64,000 nucleotides of DNA from JBEIHX01 sp040381075 (GCA_040381075.1 JBEIHX010000015.1:1-64000), one strand, 5' to 3'; positions 8,678 to 17,297 are shown, counted from the first letter of the stretch. A program made the numbers and translations. Notes: a model not told the origin generated them from the letters alone.

Positions 8678-10117
8678 ATGTCGGTCCAGGACACCCACTC
8701 AGCCCCACCGAAAAGCGCACAGGTCACCTGGCGAACAAAGCTCTTCTACGGCCTGTCGGATATGCCGGTGCAGATGGCGATTATCCCGATCGCCGCATTC
8801 CTGCCCAACTATTACGGATCCGATCTCGGGCTCAGTCTCGCAGCGGTCGGCACAATCTGGCTGGTCACCCGGCTGTTTGATGCTGTCACGGATCCCTTGG
8901 TGGGTTATCTGAGCGACCGCACCCGCACCCGCTGGGGCCGCCGGCGGGTCTGGATGGTCGCCGCCTGCCCCATACTGATGATTTCCGTCCACAAGCTTTT
9001 TCTGCCTGAGCCGCCCGTCACGGAGTTCTACGTCCTGTTCTGGCTAACTGTCTTCTGGCTTGGCTGGACGATGCTGTTCATCCCCTACTACGCCTGGGCG
9101 GCCGAGCTTTCCTCGGACTACCACGAACGCTCCTCAATCGCCGCCTGGCGGGTGGGCGTTGGCATGGTAGCCAACATCTTCGGCAAACTCCTTCCAGTCC
9201 TGGCGCTCTACCTGTTCGCCTTCGGCGGCACGGCGAACGTCATGATGCTGACAGGCTACATGCTTCTGGTCATGATTCCGGTCTGCATCTTCCTGACCGT
9301 CACCCAGGTGCCTGAAAGGGCCAGCTTCAAGCCGGCCTATGTGCCGCTGCTCAAGGGCCTGTCCCTGATGTGGCGAAACCGACCGTTCCGGCAGCTCAGC
9401 CTGGTGTTCTTCGCCTGCAGTCTCGGCGGATCGATTTCCACGGCCACCATCATCTTCTTCATCCGCGGCGTGTTGAAGGAAGAAGGCGGCGGGGTTTTGA
9501 TGCTGCTCGTCTATTATGTCACCTTGCTGATCAGCATCCCCTTCTGGGTGTGGCTTTCCAAGAAGGTCGGGAAACACAGGGCGTTGATCGCGGGCCTGAT
9601 GATGTTTCCGCTCTTCCAGCCGTTCAACCTCCTGCTCGGTCCTGGCGATTTCTTCTGGATGCTTCCGATTGCGTTGATGACCGGCTTTGGCGGCGGCGCC
9701 TGGTGGGTTCTGCCCTCCTCAATGAAAGCCGATGTGATTGACCTCGACCGGCTTGAGAGCGGCGACGACCGCGCCGCCTGGTTCTTCGGGGTATGGTCGC
9801 TGATCCTGAAACTCGCCCAATCCGTTGGGCCGTGGCTCGCCCTGCTGATCCTCGGCTATGTTGGCTATCAGGCCGCGCCCGGGGCGCAGAACACCGCAGA
9901 AGCAACCCTCGCGATGAAGCTTGTCTATGTCGGCGGGCCAACGCTCGGCTATCTGGCTGCGGCCGTGCTTGCCTGGAACTATTCGCTGACTGAGGCCCGG
10001 CACAGGGAAATCCGTGCAGCACTCGACCGTCGCGACGGCGGCCTGGACGGCCCGGTTCCAGACGCGACTGCGCCGCATCCGCCGCGGCCCCAGGAGCCGC
10101 GGCCCCAGGAAGGGTGA
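8678..10117 (+). CDS. MFS transporter, GPH/MelB-like cation symporter family
   Basis: 479 residues with about 12 membrane segments. The N-terminal half carries the glycoside-pentoside-hexuronide (MelB-like) signature: FYGLSDMPVQMAIIPI, then TRLFDAVTDPLVGYLSDRT followed by RTRWGRRRVWM. The pair of aspartates in the FDAVTDPLVG helix corresponds to the cation site of this family. In sphingomonads and relatives such carriers often sit beside TonB receptors and oxygenase genes, so it may move a pathway intermediate rather than a sugar. The last codons contain a perfect 15-bp duplication (10081-10110) giving PRPQEPRPQEG. It converges on the Rieske oxygenase gene at 10178. Confidence 0.88.
   Translation: MSVQDTHSAPPKSAQVTWRTKLFYGLSDMPVQMAIIPIAAFLPNYYGSDLGLSLAAVGTIWLVTRLFDAVTDPLVGYLSDRTRTRWGRRRVWMVAACPILMISVHKLFLPEPPVTEFYVLFWLTVFWLGWTMLFIPYYAWAAELSSDYHERSSIAAWRVGVGMVANIFGKLLPVLALYLFAFGGTANVMMLTGYMLLVMIPVCIFLTVTQVPERASFKPAYVPLLKGLSLMWRNRPFRQLSLVFFACSLGGSISTATIIFFIRGVLKEEGGGVLMLLVYYVTLLISIPFWVWLSKKVGKHRALIAGLMMFPLFQPFNLLLGPGDFFWMLPIALMTGFGGGAWWVLPSSMKADVIDLDRLESGDDRAAWFFGVWSLILKLAQSVGPWLALLILGYVGYQAAPGAQNTAEATLAMKLVYVGGPTLGYLAAAVLAWNYSLTEARHREIRAALDRRDGGLDGPVPDATAPHPPRPQEPRPQEG
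10081..10110 (+). repeat. 15-bp tandem duplication at end of MFS gene
   Basis: Two perfect consecutive copies of GCCGCGGCCCCAGGA. The unit is a multiple of three, so the frame is kept and the protein ends with PRPQE repeated twice. Confidence 0.95.
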
Positions 10118-10177
10118 ATCGGGCCGTCCGCGCCGGGCGGGGCCACGTGCACCGCGCCGGCGCCCGGCCCCGGCGCA

Positions 10178-11548
10178 TCAGCCCTGCGCGTCGATATAAC
10201 GCTGAATCATGAGATGGTGCTGACGGATGCGCATTTCCTGATAGTTGGCGAAGTGCACCTTGTTGTTGCCCGACGACACAAGACCTTCCTGGACATAGGG
10301 GAGATTGCCCATGTCCTGATCCAGAATGAAGCCAAGCCCGCCGAGTTCGGCCGCATCGGACCAGCGCTCCGCGTCGGAAAGGAAGCGCATGGGCGCGGGC
10401 AGCGGACGCGAACGTTCCTTGGGGACCGGCGCCAGACCGTAGACTTCCATGACCGAGCTGTGGACGTCATCGCCGTTCGGCCGCCATCGATAGACGCGCG
10501 TCTTGGCTACCCCGCCCCATACGGAGAAGTTGGGAAACACGTTGTAGAGAATGGAATCAAGCATCTCGGCGTCCGAGAACGGCGCGTAGTCGTGCCCGTC
10601 CGCCGCCCCCATGCTCTGGCGCACGCGCTCCGCAAGCGCAGCACGCGCCTTTGTTCCCTCCGGGAGCGTCAGCCCGCCCGCCCCATCGGTGCGACGAGCC
10701 GTAAGGGCGTCGGCAATTTCCTGTTCGCGCACCTCTCCAAGGTGGGGACTGGCGACGCCATTGGCAGATATCTGGCGCGTAACGTAATCTGAAAAGACAT
10801 CATACTGAGAATTTACGTCGCCAAGATGCACCATCAGCTGGGGGTGGGTCTCCAGCGTGTGATGCGATTCCATGAACGCTTCGCTGGCGACCTTCCAGTT
10901 GCAGCGAATGACCTTGGCGACGTGAAACGAAATATAGCGCTCATCCGGACGCCAGCGCCGGAAGTGCTCATCCAGCGGCGCGAGTATGTCAGACAGGTCC
11001 GGGGCCTTCGGATCGAAGTTGACGAAGACGAACCCACCCCACAGGCCCACGCGAACCTCCGGCAGCTGCAGGTCGCCTGCGTCCAGGTGCTGGAAATCCC
11101 AGGGAAACGGGTTTGACTTGAACGAGCCGTCAAGGTTCCAGGCGAAGCCATGGAACGGGCAACGCAACTCAAAGCTGCATCCAGGCCCAACCGCCAGCTT
11201 GCGGCCCCGGTGCAGACAGGTGTTGTGAAATGCCTGAATCCGGCCCGGCGCTGAGCGAACCACGAGCAGGGAGCGCCCGGCGATTTCGTAGGTAATGTAG
11301 TCGCCGACGGCGGCGATCTCCTCCTCGCGGCACGCCATCTGCCAGACATGCAGCCACATCCGGTCCACTTCCAGATCAAAGCGCGCGCGGCTCGTGTAGT
11401 GTGCGGCGGGCACCGGCTCAGACCCCAGGTACGGTGCGCACTGCGCGCGCAGGGATGCCGGCGGAGTGCGCGTGTCCTGGTCAAGAATGTCCTGATAGGA
11501 CAGCCCGTCAAAGCGCGCCTGCTGCTGGGTTTTGGTGAGAATGCGCAT
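10178..11548 (-). CDS. Rieske oxygenase alpha subunit (RHO 1)
   Basis: 456 residues. Rieske [2Fe-2S] ligands are C111-x-H113 and C130-x2-H133 (CLHRGRKL ... CPFHGF). The catalytic domain has CNWKVASEAFMESHHTLETH with mononuclear-iron ligands H230 and H235. The third carboxylate ligand is probably an Asp in FILDQDMGN near residue 410. The residue three before H230 is E227, where naphthalene-type dioxygenases have the bridging Asp. It hydroxylates an organic substrate using O2 and electrons from a ferredoxin. It is 32 bases downstream of the similar RHO 2, in the same direction, so they are probably one operon read from the 13.0 kb promoter region. The two share layout and are paralogues. Substrate unknown. 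Confidence 0.93.
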   Translation of the reverse strand: MRILTKTQQQARFDGLSYQDILDQDTRTPPASLRAQCAPYLGSEPVPAAHYTSRARFDLEVDRMWLHVWQMACREEEIAAVGDYITYEIAGRSLLVVRSAPGRIQAFHNTCLHRGRKLAVGPGCSFELRCPFHGFAWNLDGSFKSNPFPWDFQHLDAGDLQLPEVRVGLWGGFVFVNFDPKAPDLSDILAPLDEHFRRWRPDERYISFHVAKVIRCNWKVASEAFMESHHTLETHPQLMVHLGDVNSQYDVFSDYVTRQISANGVASPHLGEVREQEIADALTARRTDGAGGLTLPEGTKARAALAERVRQSMGAADGHDYAPFSDAEMLDSILYNVFPNFSVWGGVAKTRVYRWRPNGDDVHSSVMEVYGLAPVPKERSRPLPAPMRFLSDAERWSDAAELGGLGFILDQDMGNLPYVQEGLVSSGNNKVHFANYQEMRIRQHHLMIQRYIDAQG

Positions 11549-11580
11549 GGTGGGGGATCTCCCGTTCGGAGGGGACAGGA

Positions 11581-12945
11581 TCAGGCGTTGAGATACATGT
11601 CCAGTGTCCGGTGAAGATGGCGAATGCGCACTTCCTGATAGCTGCCGAGCGTCTGGCCGCGCTTGACGCTGGCGCGGACCCCTTTCTGCTGCAGGGCCAT
11701 GTTGCCGGTGTCCTGATCGTAGACCGTCGCCAGACGTTGCGAAATTCCCGGCACCTCGGTGTAGCTCTCCTCGATGCCGATCCTGCAGGGCTCAGCGGGC
11801 GGCGGACAGGCGCCGGTGCGGGGCTTGGGACGCAGGAACAGAAGGTCAAAGAGCGCCGTGTTGGGGTCCTCGCCGTTGGGTCTGAACCGGTAGGCCATCG
11901 GCAGCTCGATTCCCGGAAAGAAGAACATGTTCGGGAACAGATAGTATTCGATGGAATCGATCAGTTCCGTAGTGCTCAGGCCCGCAAGGTCGCGGTCAAG
12001 TTTCGCCGCCATGCTCCTGCGCACATGGGCTGCGTATGCACTGCGGGCGGTCTGCCCGTCCTGCAGCTCGAGGCCCAGCGCCGGCCCGCCCATCGCCTCG
12101 AGGATCCGCTGCTGGGGCAGCACGCCTGGATAGTGGGGGCTTTGCACCGCCCGCGTCTGGATGAACCGGCTCACATGCTGGCCGAACAGATCGTACTGGG
12201 CGTTGGCGTCGCCGGCGCGGTAAAGGCCGCCGGGATGGGTCTCCAGGATGTGGAACGCCTCGATGAACGCCTCCGCCGCCAGCTTCCAGTTGCACGGCAG
12301 CGTCTTCTGCACGTGGAGCTCAACGTAGCGGTCCTCCAGCGGCCAGGTCTGGAAGTGTTCGGGCAGAACGCCCAGGTAGTCCGACAGGGGCGCCGCCTGC
12401 AGGTTCATGTTGATGAACACGAACCCGCCCCAGACGTCGACCTTTGCTTCGGGAAGGGAGAACTGCGCCGCGTCGATATGGGGGAAGTCCCAGCGGCACG
12501 GCACTTCATCAAGCGCCCCGTCAAGACGCCAGGTGAATCCGTGGAAGGGGCAGCGGATGCGCTGCATGTGACCACACGAATGCGATGCGCGCAGCTGCAC
12601 GCCACGGTGAAGGCAGGCGTTGCGATACGCCTTGATGACATCCGGCGCCGTACGCACGACGAGGATCGAGTGGTGACATACATCGTAAACGTAGTAATCC
12701 CCGACCTCCGGGACGTGCTCCACGCGACAGGCCCACTGCCAGACGTTCGGCCACAGCTTCTCTGCCTCCCGGGCAAAGAAGGCCGGGTCGTAGTACCGGG
12801 AGTAGGCGATGTCCTCATCTCCGAGAAACTCATAGCTTTCTTCCAGCAGATGCGCCGGCGGCGCATCGCCGTCGCTGCGGATGATATCGCGTGCGGAAGG
12901 CCCCGGACAGCGCGCGACCGACACGCGTCCATCTGCATTGCTCAT
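11581..12945 (-). CDS. Rieske oxygenase alpha subunit (RHO 2)
   Basis: 454 residues. Rieske ligands are C111-x-H113 (CLHRGVQL) and C132-x2-H135 (CPFHGFTW). The catalytic iron motif is CNWKLAAEAFIEAFHILETH with H232 and H237, and E229 sits at the bridging position. It is first gene of the minus-strand pair with RHO 1 and diverges from a TetR regulator whose upstream region holds a perfect palindrome (13070-13087), so TetR control is likely. The similarity to RHO 1, including the C-terminal RHLHRTLDMYLNA versus RQHHLMIQRYIDAQG, suggests an old tandem duplication. The two could be separate oxygenases or two unlike alpha subunits of one enzyme. Confidence 0.93.
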   Translation of the reverse strand: MSNADGRVSVARCPGPSARDIIRSDGDAPPAHLLEESYEFLGDEDIAYSRYYDPAFFAREAEKLWPNVWQWACRVEHVPEVGDYYVYDVCHHSILVVRTAPDVIKAYRNACLHRGVQLRASHSCGHMQRIRCPFHGFTWRLDGALDEVPCRWDFPHIDAAQFSLPEAKVDVWGGFVFINMNLQAAPLSDYLGVLPEHFQTWPLEDRYVELHVQKTLPCNWKLAAEAFIEAFHILETHPGGLYRAGDANAQYDLFGQHVSRFIQTRAVQSPHYPGVLPQQRILEAMGGPALGLELQDGQTARSAYAAHVRRSMAAKLDRDLAGLSTTELIDSIEYYLFPNMFFFPGIELPMAYRFRPNGEDPNTALFDLLFLRPKPRTGACPPPAEPCRIGIEESYTEVPGISQRLATVYDQDTGNMALQQKGVRASVKRGQTLGSYQEVRIRHLHRTLDMYLNA

Positions 12946-13069
12946 TCATCGCCCCTTTGCATCCAGTCCGGGTCGCGGCGGCGCGCAGCGCACGCGCCGC
13001 CGCTTTGGCGCCCGGCGCGCGCCCTCACCAGACGCGATGCTGAAGCATAGGCGCAGCCCCGAAAACTTG

Positions 13070-13087
13070 TGTTGCCCGATGGCAACA
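13070..13087. promoter_or_regulatory. Perfect palindrome, probable TetR operator
   Basis: TGTTGCC-CGAT-GGCAACA, 7-bp arms around 4 bases, in the divergent gap between RHO 2 and the TetR gene. It overlaps the predicted -35 of the tetR promoter. Position and symmetry fit an autoregulatory TetR site that also represses the RHO 2/RHO 1 operon. Confidence 0.55.
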
Positions 13088-13099
13088 ATCGCCTATTCT
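13072..13099 (+). promoter_or_regulatory. Predicted sigma70-type promoter for tetR
   Basis: TTGCCC (13072-13077), 16 bases, TATTCT (13094-13099). It points toward the TetR gene, and its -35 lies inside the palindrome. This is a pattern match only. Confidence 0.35.
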
Positions 13100-13180
13100 G
13101 GGCGCTAGAACAGCGTCGTTTGCGCAAGCTTGGATCACCATGCCGCCTGCGCGATGCTTCGCCGGGAGGCCATCCGCGCA

Positions 13181-13837
13181 ATGGTGTCGAGCATTGGTGC
13201 TGAAAACAAGGAAACGGACATCCGCCAGAGGATCCTTGCCACGGCGCGCCGGCTTGTGGCAGAGCGCACCTTCGACAACGTGCGGATGCGTGACGTCGCG
13301 GCCGACAGCGGGGTGGCCCTGAACACGCTCTATCGCCACTTTCCCAACAAGACGGCCGTTCTGAACGACGCCATCGTGGAGTTTTTCCGCGCCGTCTATG
13401 ACGAAATTGGCTCACCCCCCTTCGATCACGGGATCGACAAGGTCTTCCACATCATCGAGACCGTCGCCCGGCTGTCGAACGAACATTCCGACTACGCGCA
13501 GGCCCTCGGGCCGCGGCTGGTCTCGCACTACGCCGTCTGGACTCTTGGGGAGATCCGTTTCCGGACCTATCTGCCGGCGATCGAACAGATCGCCCTGGAA
13601 GGCGACCTGGTCAAAGGCGCGGATGCGACCCTCCTGACGACGCTGATCTGTCGTCAGATCACCGCGCTCTACGCCTCCTGGTCAATTGGCGAGCTGGCGG
13701 TCAAGATCATTCCTGATATCTCCAAGCTCATGGTAAGCCTGACCTTGCAGGGCGTATCGACGGGCTACACCCGCGCGCGCTGCGCCGAGACAGTCAGCGC
13801 CGGCCTCACCAAGCACGCGGGCTTGGTGTTCTACTGA
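13181..13837 (+). CDS. TetR/AcrR-family transcriptional regulator
   Basis: 218 residues. The N-terminal helix-turn-helix reads RQRILATARRLVAERTFDNV, RMRDVAADSGVALNTLYRHF and PNKTAVLNDAI, the TetR_N domain (about residues 12-58). The C-terminal two thirds is the variable ligand-binding helical domain. I use the ATG at 13181 (VSSIGAENKETD). ATGs at 13154 and 13130 are also in frame and would add a non-conserved leader. It is divergent from RHO 2 and codirectional with the crotonase, ferredoxin and SnoaL-fold genes, so it probably senses a pathway substrate or CoA ester and controls both arms through the palindrome at 13070-13087. Confidence 0.9.
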   Translation: MVSSIGAENKETDIRQRILATARRLVAERTFDNVRMRDVAADSGVALNTLYRHFPNKTAVLNDAIVEFFRAVYDEIGSPPFDHGIDKVFHIIETVARLSNEHSDYAQALGPRLVSHYAVWTLGEIRFRTYLPAIEQIALEGDLVKGADATLLTTLICRQITALYASWSIGELAVKIIPDISKLMVSLTLQGVSTGYTRARCAETVSAGLTKHAGLVFY

Positions 13838-13938
13838 CGACGCCTGCCGGTCGGCGCCGGCCGGCCCCGGAAAGCGGCCAGGGCTTTCGGGCGCTGGTGC
13901 GCTCACTGGCTCGGACAGGCACAATCGCGAGGCGTGAC

Positions 13939-14733
13939 ATGGACAAGCCCCTGCTTCTGGAAGTTGACGGTCGCCTGGCGGTGATCACGCTGAACCGTCC
14001 CGAGGCGATGAACCGCATCTCGCCGGAAATGGTATCCCTGTTCATCGAAGCGGTTGAGCAGTGCCAGGAAAATCCTGAGGTTCACGTGATCATCATCACG
14101 GGAGCCGGAGCGGCCTTCTGCCACGGCGGCGACGTGAACCGCCTCGGTCAGACGGCTGGCGCTGTCCTGAGCCCCCTGGAAATCAAGGAGGGTTTTCGCC
14201 AGGGCCTGCACAGGCTGGCGCTCACCCTGGAACGAATCGACAAGCCGGTGGTTGCGGCAGTCAACGGCATCGCCTCCGGCGCCGGCGTTGACTTCGCCCT
14301 GCAGGCCGATGTGCGCTTCGCTGCCGACACCGCGCGCTTCCGGGTCACCTACGCCCTGTTCGGCTTGGTCCCGGGCAATGGCGGGACGTATTTCCTGCCG
14401 CGGGTTGTTGGCGAGTCCAAGGCGCTTGAACTGTTCTGGTCGGCCGAGCCCGTAGACCCGCAGGAGGCGCTGCGCATCGGTCTTGTGAACAAGGTGTTTC
14501 CTGCCGCATCGCTGATGGAGGAAACAAAGAAGTGGGCTAATGTTGTCGCGGACATGGCGCCGCTGTCTGTGCGGATGATCAAGCGAAGCGTGCGCCAGGG
14601 CCGTCATCTCAATCTTGAGACCACGCTGGAGATGATCTCATCGCACATGGCCATCGCCCGAAGCAGCCATGACCATGTCGAGGGCATCCGAGCCTATCAG
14701 GAACAGCGCAAACCCAAGTTTGAGGGCCGGTAA
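13939..14733 (+). CDS. Enoyl-CoA hydratase/isomerase (crotonase) family protein, atypical active site
   Basis: 264 residues of crotonase fold: AVITLNRPEAMNRISPEM, IIITGAGAAFCHGGDVNRL (the oxyanion-hole and CoA region), AAVNGIASGAGVDFALQAD and GLVPGNGGTYFLPRVVG. By spacing, the two catalytic glutamates of rat enoyl-CoA hydratase (E144, E164) correspond to the Asp in GAGVDF and the Tyr in RVTYALFG. A standard hydratase mechanism is therefore unlikely, and isomerase, lyase or hydrolase chemistry is more plausible. It lies between the TetR gene and the ferredoxin on the same strand, with the ferredoxin ATG directly after its stop. It probably acts on a CoA-linked intermediate of the oxygenase pathway. 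Confidence 0.88.
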   Translation: MDKPLLLEVDGRLAVITLNRPEAMNRISPEMVSLFIEAVEQCQENPEVHVIIITGAGAAFCHGGDVNRLGQTAGAVLSPLEIKEGFRQGLHRLALTLERIDKPVVAAVNGIASGAGVDFALQADVRFAADTARFRVTYALFGLVPGNGGTYFLPRVVGESKALELFWSAEPVDPQEALRIGLVNKVFPAASLMEETKKWANVVADMAPLSVRMIKRSVRQGRHLNLETTLEMISSHMAIARSSHDHVEGIRAYQEQRKPKFEGR

Positions 14734-15144
14734 ATGGCGGGCGGCGGCGACCTCGGCGCTCCCCCGTCTGGCGCGGAGCCACCTCGTCCGGAGCCCGGGG
14801 GGACGCCCGAGTTTACGCCGGTTGCGGCCGCAGCGTCGCTTGCTGATGGCCAGTTTGCGGCCCACCGGATTGGTGGACGCGCCGTCCTGCTCGCACAGGT
14901 CAATGGTGCGATCTACTGCATCGAGGATCGGTGCAGCCACGCCGACAGCCCCCTGTCGATCGGACGGCTGCGCAACGGCGTCATGCTGTGCCCGCTGCAT
15001 GGCGCGCGCTTCGATGTCAGGACAGGCAAACACCTGGGCCCGCCTGCAGTGCGCGGCGTCGCAACGTTTCCTACGCGGGTGGTCAACGGCGTGGTCGAAG
15101 TCTGTGTGCCGCCCGAGGCGCAGGCTGGGTTCTGCGGAGACTGA
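14734..15144 (+). CDS. Rieske-type [2Fe-2S] ferredoxin
   Basis: 136 residues. Cluster ligands are C67-x-H69 (CSHADSPL) and C86-x2-H89 (CPLHGARFDV). The spacing and small size are those of ferredoxins that feed Rieske oxygenases (BphF/CarAc type), and there is no signal peptide or membrane anchor. The first 26 residues are Pro/Gly-rich and extra relative to the family. Its ATG abuts the crotonase stop. It is the only intact electron carrier of the block, so it may serve several of the four oxygenases. A damaged relative sits at 23021-23583. No cognate reductase gene is in the window. Confidence 0.93.
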   Translation: MAGGGDLGAPPSGAEPPRPEPGGTPEFTPVAAAASLADGQFAAHRIGGRAVLLAQVNGAIYCIEDRCSHADSPLSIGRLRNGVMLCPLHGARFDVRTGKHLGPPAVRGVATFPTRVVNGVVEVCVPPEAQAGFCGD

Positions 15145-15171
15145 CTTGACCCAGACTGAGGGGAGTACGCG

Positions 15172-15681
15172 ATGACCAAGGACGCCCTGCAGGCGCTTGC
15201 CGCAAAGCAGGAACTCTATGAACTTTCTTGCAGATATATGCGCGGCGTGGACCGTCTTGACCGGCCGATGCTGCGCTCCGTGTTCCACGACGATGCAAAA
15301 TGTGACTACGGTTTCTATGTCGGAAACCCGGACGGTTTTGTCGACTACGCCATCCGGGCGCTCTCCGCGCATCTGTCCAATCAGCATATGATCGGCAACG
15401 CCCTCTACGAGCTTGAGGGCGATACGGCGTTTGGCGAAGTCTATTTTCAGGCCTACCACCGGGTGCATGGCGAGGCTGGCGAGACCGATCTCTTCATCGC
15501 GGGGCGCTATGTGGATCGCTACCTGCGGCGGGACGGCGACTGGCGCATCGCGTTCCGCGCGGAGGTCAATGACTGGTCACGCACTGTCCCCGCGGCGGAT
15601 GGCTATCGCCTGCGCCGGCCGGACGCCAACTGGGGCGGGCGCCTCGACGACCTCGTTTATCATCGCGAGAAGATGACCTAG
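15172..15681 (+). CDS. SnoaL/NTF2-fold protein 1 (possible oxygenase small subunit)
   Basis: 169 residues of the SnoaL-like (NTF2) cone-shaped fold. Features are YELSCRYMRGVDRLDRPMLR, SVFHDDAKCDYGFYVG, FIAGRYVDRYLRRDGDWRIA and the following EVNDWSRTVPA. The family includes beta subunits of ring-hydroxylating oxygenases, dehydratases, isomerases and polyketide cyclases. The gene is 27 bases after the ferredoxin on the same strand. Its stop overlaps, in CTAG, the stop of the convergent SnoaL gene at 15678. Oxygenase beta subunit, or lyase/hydratase for a pathway intermediate, are both possible. I cannot decide from sequence. Confidence 0.82.
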   Translation: MTKDALQALAAKQELYELSCRYMRGVDRLDRPMLRSVFHDDAKCDYGFYVGNPDGFVDYAIRALSAHLSNQHMIGNALYELEGDTAFGEVYFQAYHRVHGEAGETDLFIAGRYVDRYLRRDGDWRIAFRAEVNDWSRTVPAADGYRLRRPDANWGGRLDDLVYHREKMT

Positions 15682-16244
15682 GCGTCCTCGCCCCTGGCGC
15701 CGCCGTATGCTGCAGCCAGGAAGGCGTAGAGCGGATCGCCGCCGTCATGGGCCCCGCGGGTCCGCATCCGGCTGAAGCGGGTGTCATCCCAGACGGCGGT
15801 CGGCCGGACATTCTGGTTCCAGTCCATGACCACGAGACGATGGCGCAGTTTCCAGTGGCGCCCACGTCTTTCGGCGACATCCAGATAACGCCCGAGAAAT
15901 GTCATTTCCCGATCTTCATTGTTTTCGCGCAGGTGGAAGGCCGTCACGTAGGTCTCGCATCGGGCCTCGGCGCCTTCGATCACAATGGCGATGTTGGAGA
16001 TGACATGGCGGGTGAGGTTGAACCGCGGCATGGACTTCGCCAGACGGGCGCAGAACTCATGGGCCGGGCCCACGAAAGCGCCGTAGTCCACGCTGGCTTC
16101 CGGCCAGTAGCAGGACATCAGGATGTCGACATCTGCGCGATCGACGCCCCGGCAATGCTGCGTCAGCACCTCGGCAATCGCCAGGCGGTCGGCCATCTCC
16201 TCAAGGCTTGGCGTGCGTCCGACGTCGCGGGCGATCGACATCAT
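15678..16244 (-). CDS. SnoaL/NTF2-fold protein 2
   Basis: 188 residues of SnoaL-like fold: ADRLAIAEVLTQHCRGVDRA, LMSCYWPEASVDYGAFVG, FLGRYLDVAERRGRHWKLRH and LVVMDWNQNVRPTAVWDD. It resembles SnoaL protein 1 in length and end motif (a Trp followed by an Asn/Arg-rich tail), so the two are likely paralogues. The start could be either ATG at 16244 or the adjacent one at 16241. It lies 17 bases downstream of an SDR gene on the same strand, a pair likely to act in sequence. Its stop overlaps the convergent neighbour by four bases. Confidence 0.8.
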   Translation of the reverse strand: MMSIARDVGRTPSLEEMADRLAIAEVLTQHCRGVDRADVDILMSCYWPEASVDYGAFVGPAHEFCARLAKSMPRFNLTRHVISNIAIVIEGAEARCETYVTAFHLRENNEDREMTFLGRYLDVAERRGRHWKLRHRLVVMDWNQNVRPTAVWDDTRFSRMRTRGAHDGGDPLYAFLAAAYGGARGEDA

Positions 16245-16261
16245 GGGCGGATCTCCATCGG

Positions 16262-17095
16262 TTACAGGCCGCGTGCGCCCGCTTCGCGGATCACCTCGCT
16301 CGCCTGGAAATGCATGCCTGTCGGCGTTGCCGAGAAGGAGGTCAGCCCGGCGTCCACGACAAGGGTGTGACCTGTTATGTAGCGTGCTTCCGCGCTCGCC
16401 AGAAACAGGAGCGCATTGGCGATGTCCTCGCCATCCCCGGTCACGCCCAGCGGCGAGGTGCGCGCGACGCGCGCGCGCACCTCCTCGATGTTTGCGGTCT
16501 GCTCTGGGCGAAGATGCAGGATCATCTCGGTGGCCATTGTGCCCGGGGCGACAACATTGACCCGCACCCCCTGGCCGGCCAGTTCGGACGCCACGGAGCG
16601 CGACAGGCCAACGACACCGAACTTTGCCGCTGTGTAGGCGTGCGGCCCGAGGCCGCCCATAACGCCAGCTGTTGAGGCAATGGAGAGAATGCAGCCCTCG
16701 CCTCGCGGGGCCATGACGCGGGCCGCGTGCTTCATGCCGTAAAAGACACCACTGAGCAGGATGTCGATCGTTCTTCTCCAATGGGGTGCAGGGGTCTGGG
16801 AGATCGGCCCAACGGCCCCGACGATCCCGGCATTGTTGACCATGATGTCGAGCCGGCCAGCCCGCGCGACCGCCAGATCCACAGCGCGCGCCACATCACT
16901 CTCGGATGTGACGTCACAGGGCTGGAACACCGCCGCGGCGCCAAGCGCGGCGGCAATGGCCTGACCCTTTTCGGCCTGGATGTCGGCCAGCACGACCGAG
17001 GCGCCTTCCGCAACGAACCGGCGCGCCGTCGCGGCGCCGATGCCGCTGGCCGCCCCGGTGATCAGGGCTGTTGCGCCCGCAAGCCGTCCTGCCAT
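16262..17095 (-). CDS. SDR-family NAD(P)-dependent dehydrogenase (SDR 1)
   Basis: 277 residues, classical short-chain dehydrogenase. The cofactor motif TGAASGIG is at residues 13-20. VVLADIQAEKG follows beta-2, where the Asp favours NAD(H). The sheet motif is VNNAGIVG. The catalytic Ser is in SIASTAG and the Tyr/Lys pair in YTAAK. The C-terminus has FLASAEARYITGHTLVVDAG. It probably oxidises an alcohol or dihydrodiol or reduces a ketone in the pathway. The ATG at 17095 is favoured because the cofactor motif then starts at the usual distance. An in-frame ATG at 17134 is possible. It diverges from SDR 2. Confidence 0.91.
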   Translation of the reverse strand: MAGRLAGATALITGAASGIGAATARRFVAEGASVVLADIQAEKGQAIAAALGAAAVFQPCDVTSESDVARAVDLAVARAGRLDIMVNNAGIVGAVGPISQTPAPHWRRTIDILLSGVFYGMKHAARVMAPRGEGCILSIASTAGVMGGLGPHAYTAAKFGVVGLSRSVASELAGQGVRVNVVAPGTMATEMILHLRPEQTANIEEVRARVARTSPLGVTGDGEDIANALLFLASAEARYITGHTLVVDAGLTSFSATPTGMHFQASEVIREAGARGL

Positions 17096-17297
17096 GGATG
17101 CCCCATCTTCCGTGCGAGCCGGCTGCGCCTGCACCGCCGTGAACCCGCGGATGGTTCACCGGCCCGGATCGCACCGGCGCGGATCGCACTCGTAGCGCGA
17201 GCCTATCTGAGGGCGCGGCCGCCGGCGCACTGGCCTTTTGCACAGGGTTTCATCGCCTGTAAGGTTTGCAAGCATCGTCACCGCACCGGAGATCAGC

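Noticed and set aside
11611..13050. Long plus-strand open frame antisense to RHO 2
   Set aside because: It mirrors the high-GC codon structure of RHO 2 and has no motif or start signal.
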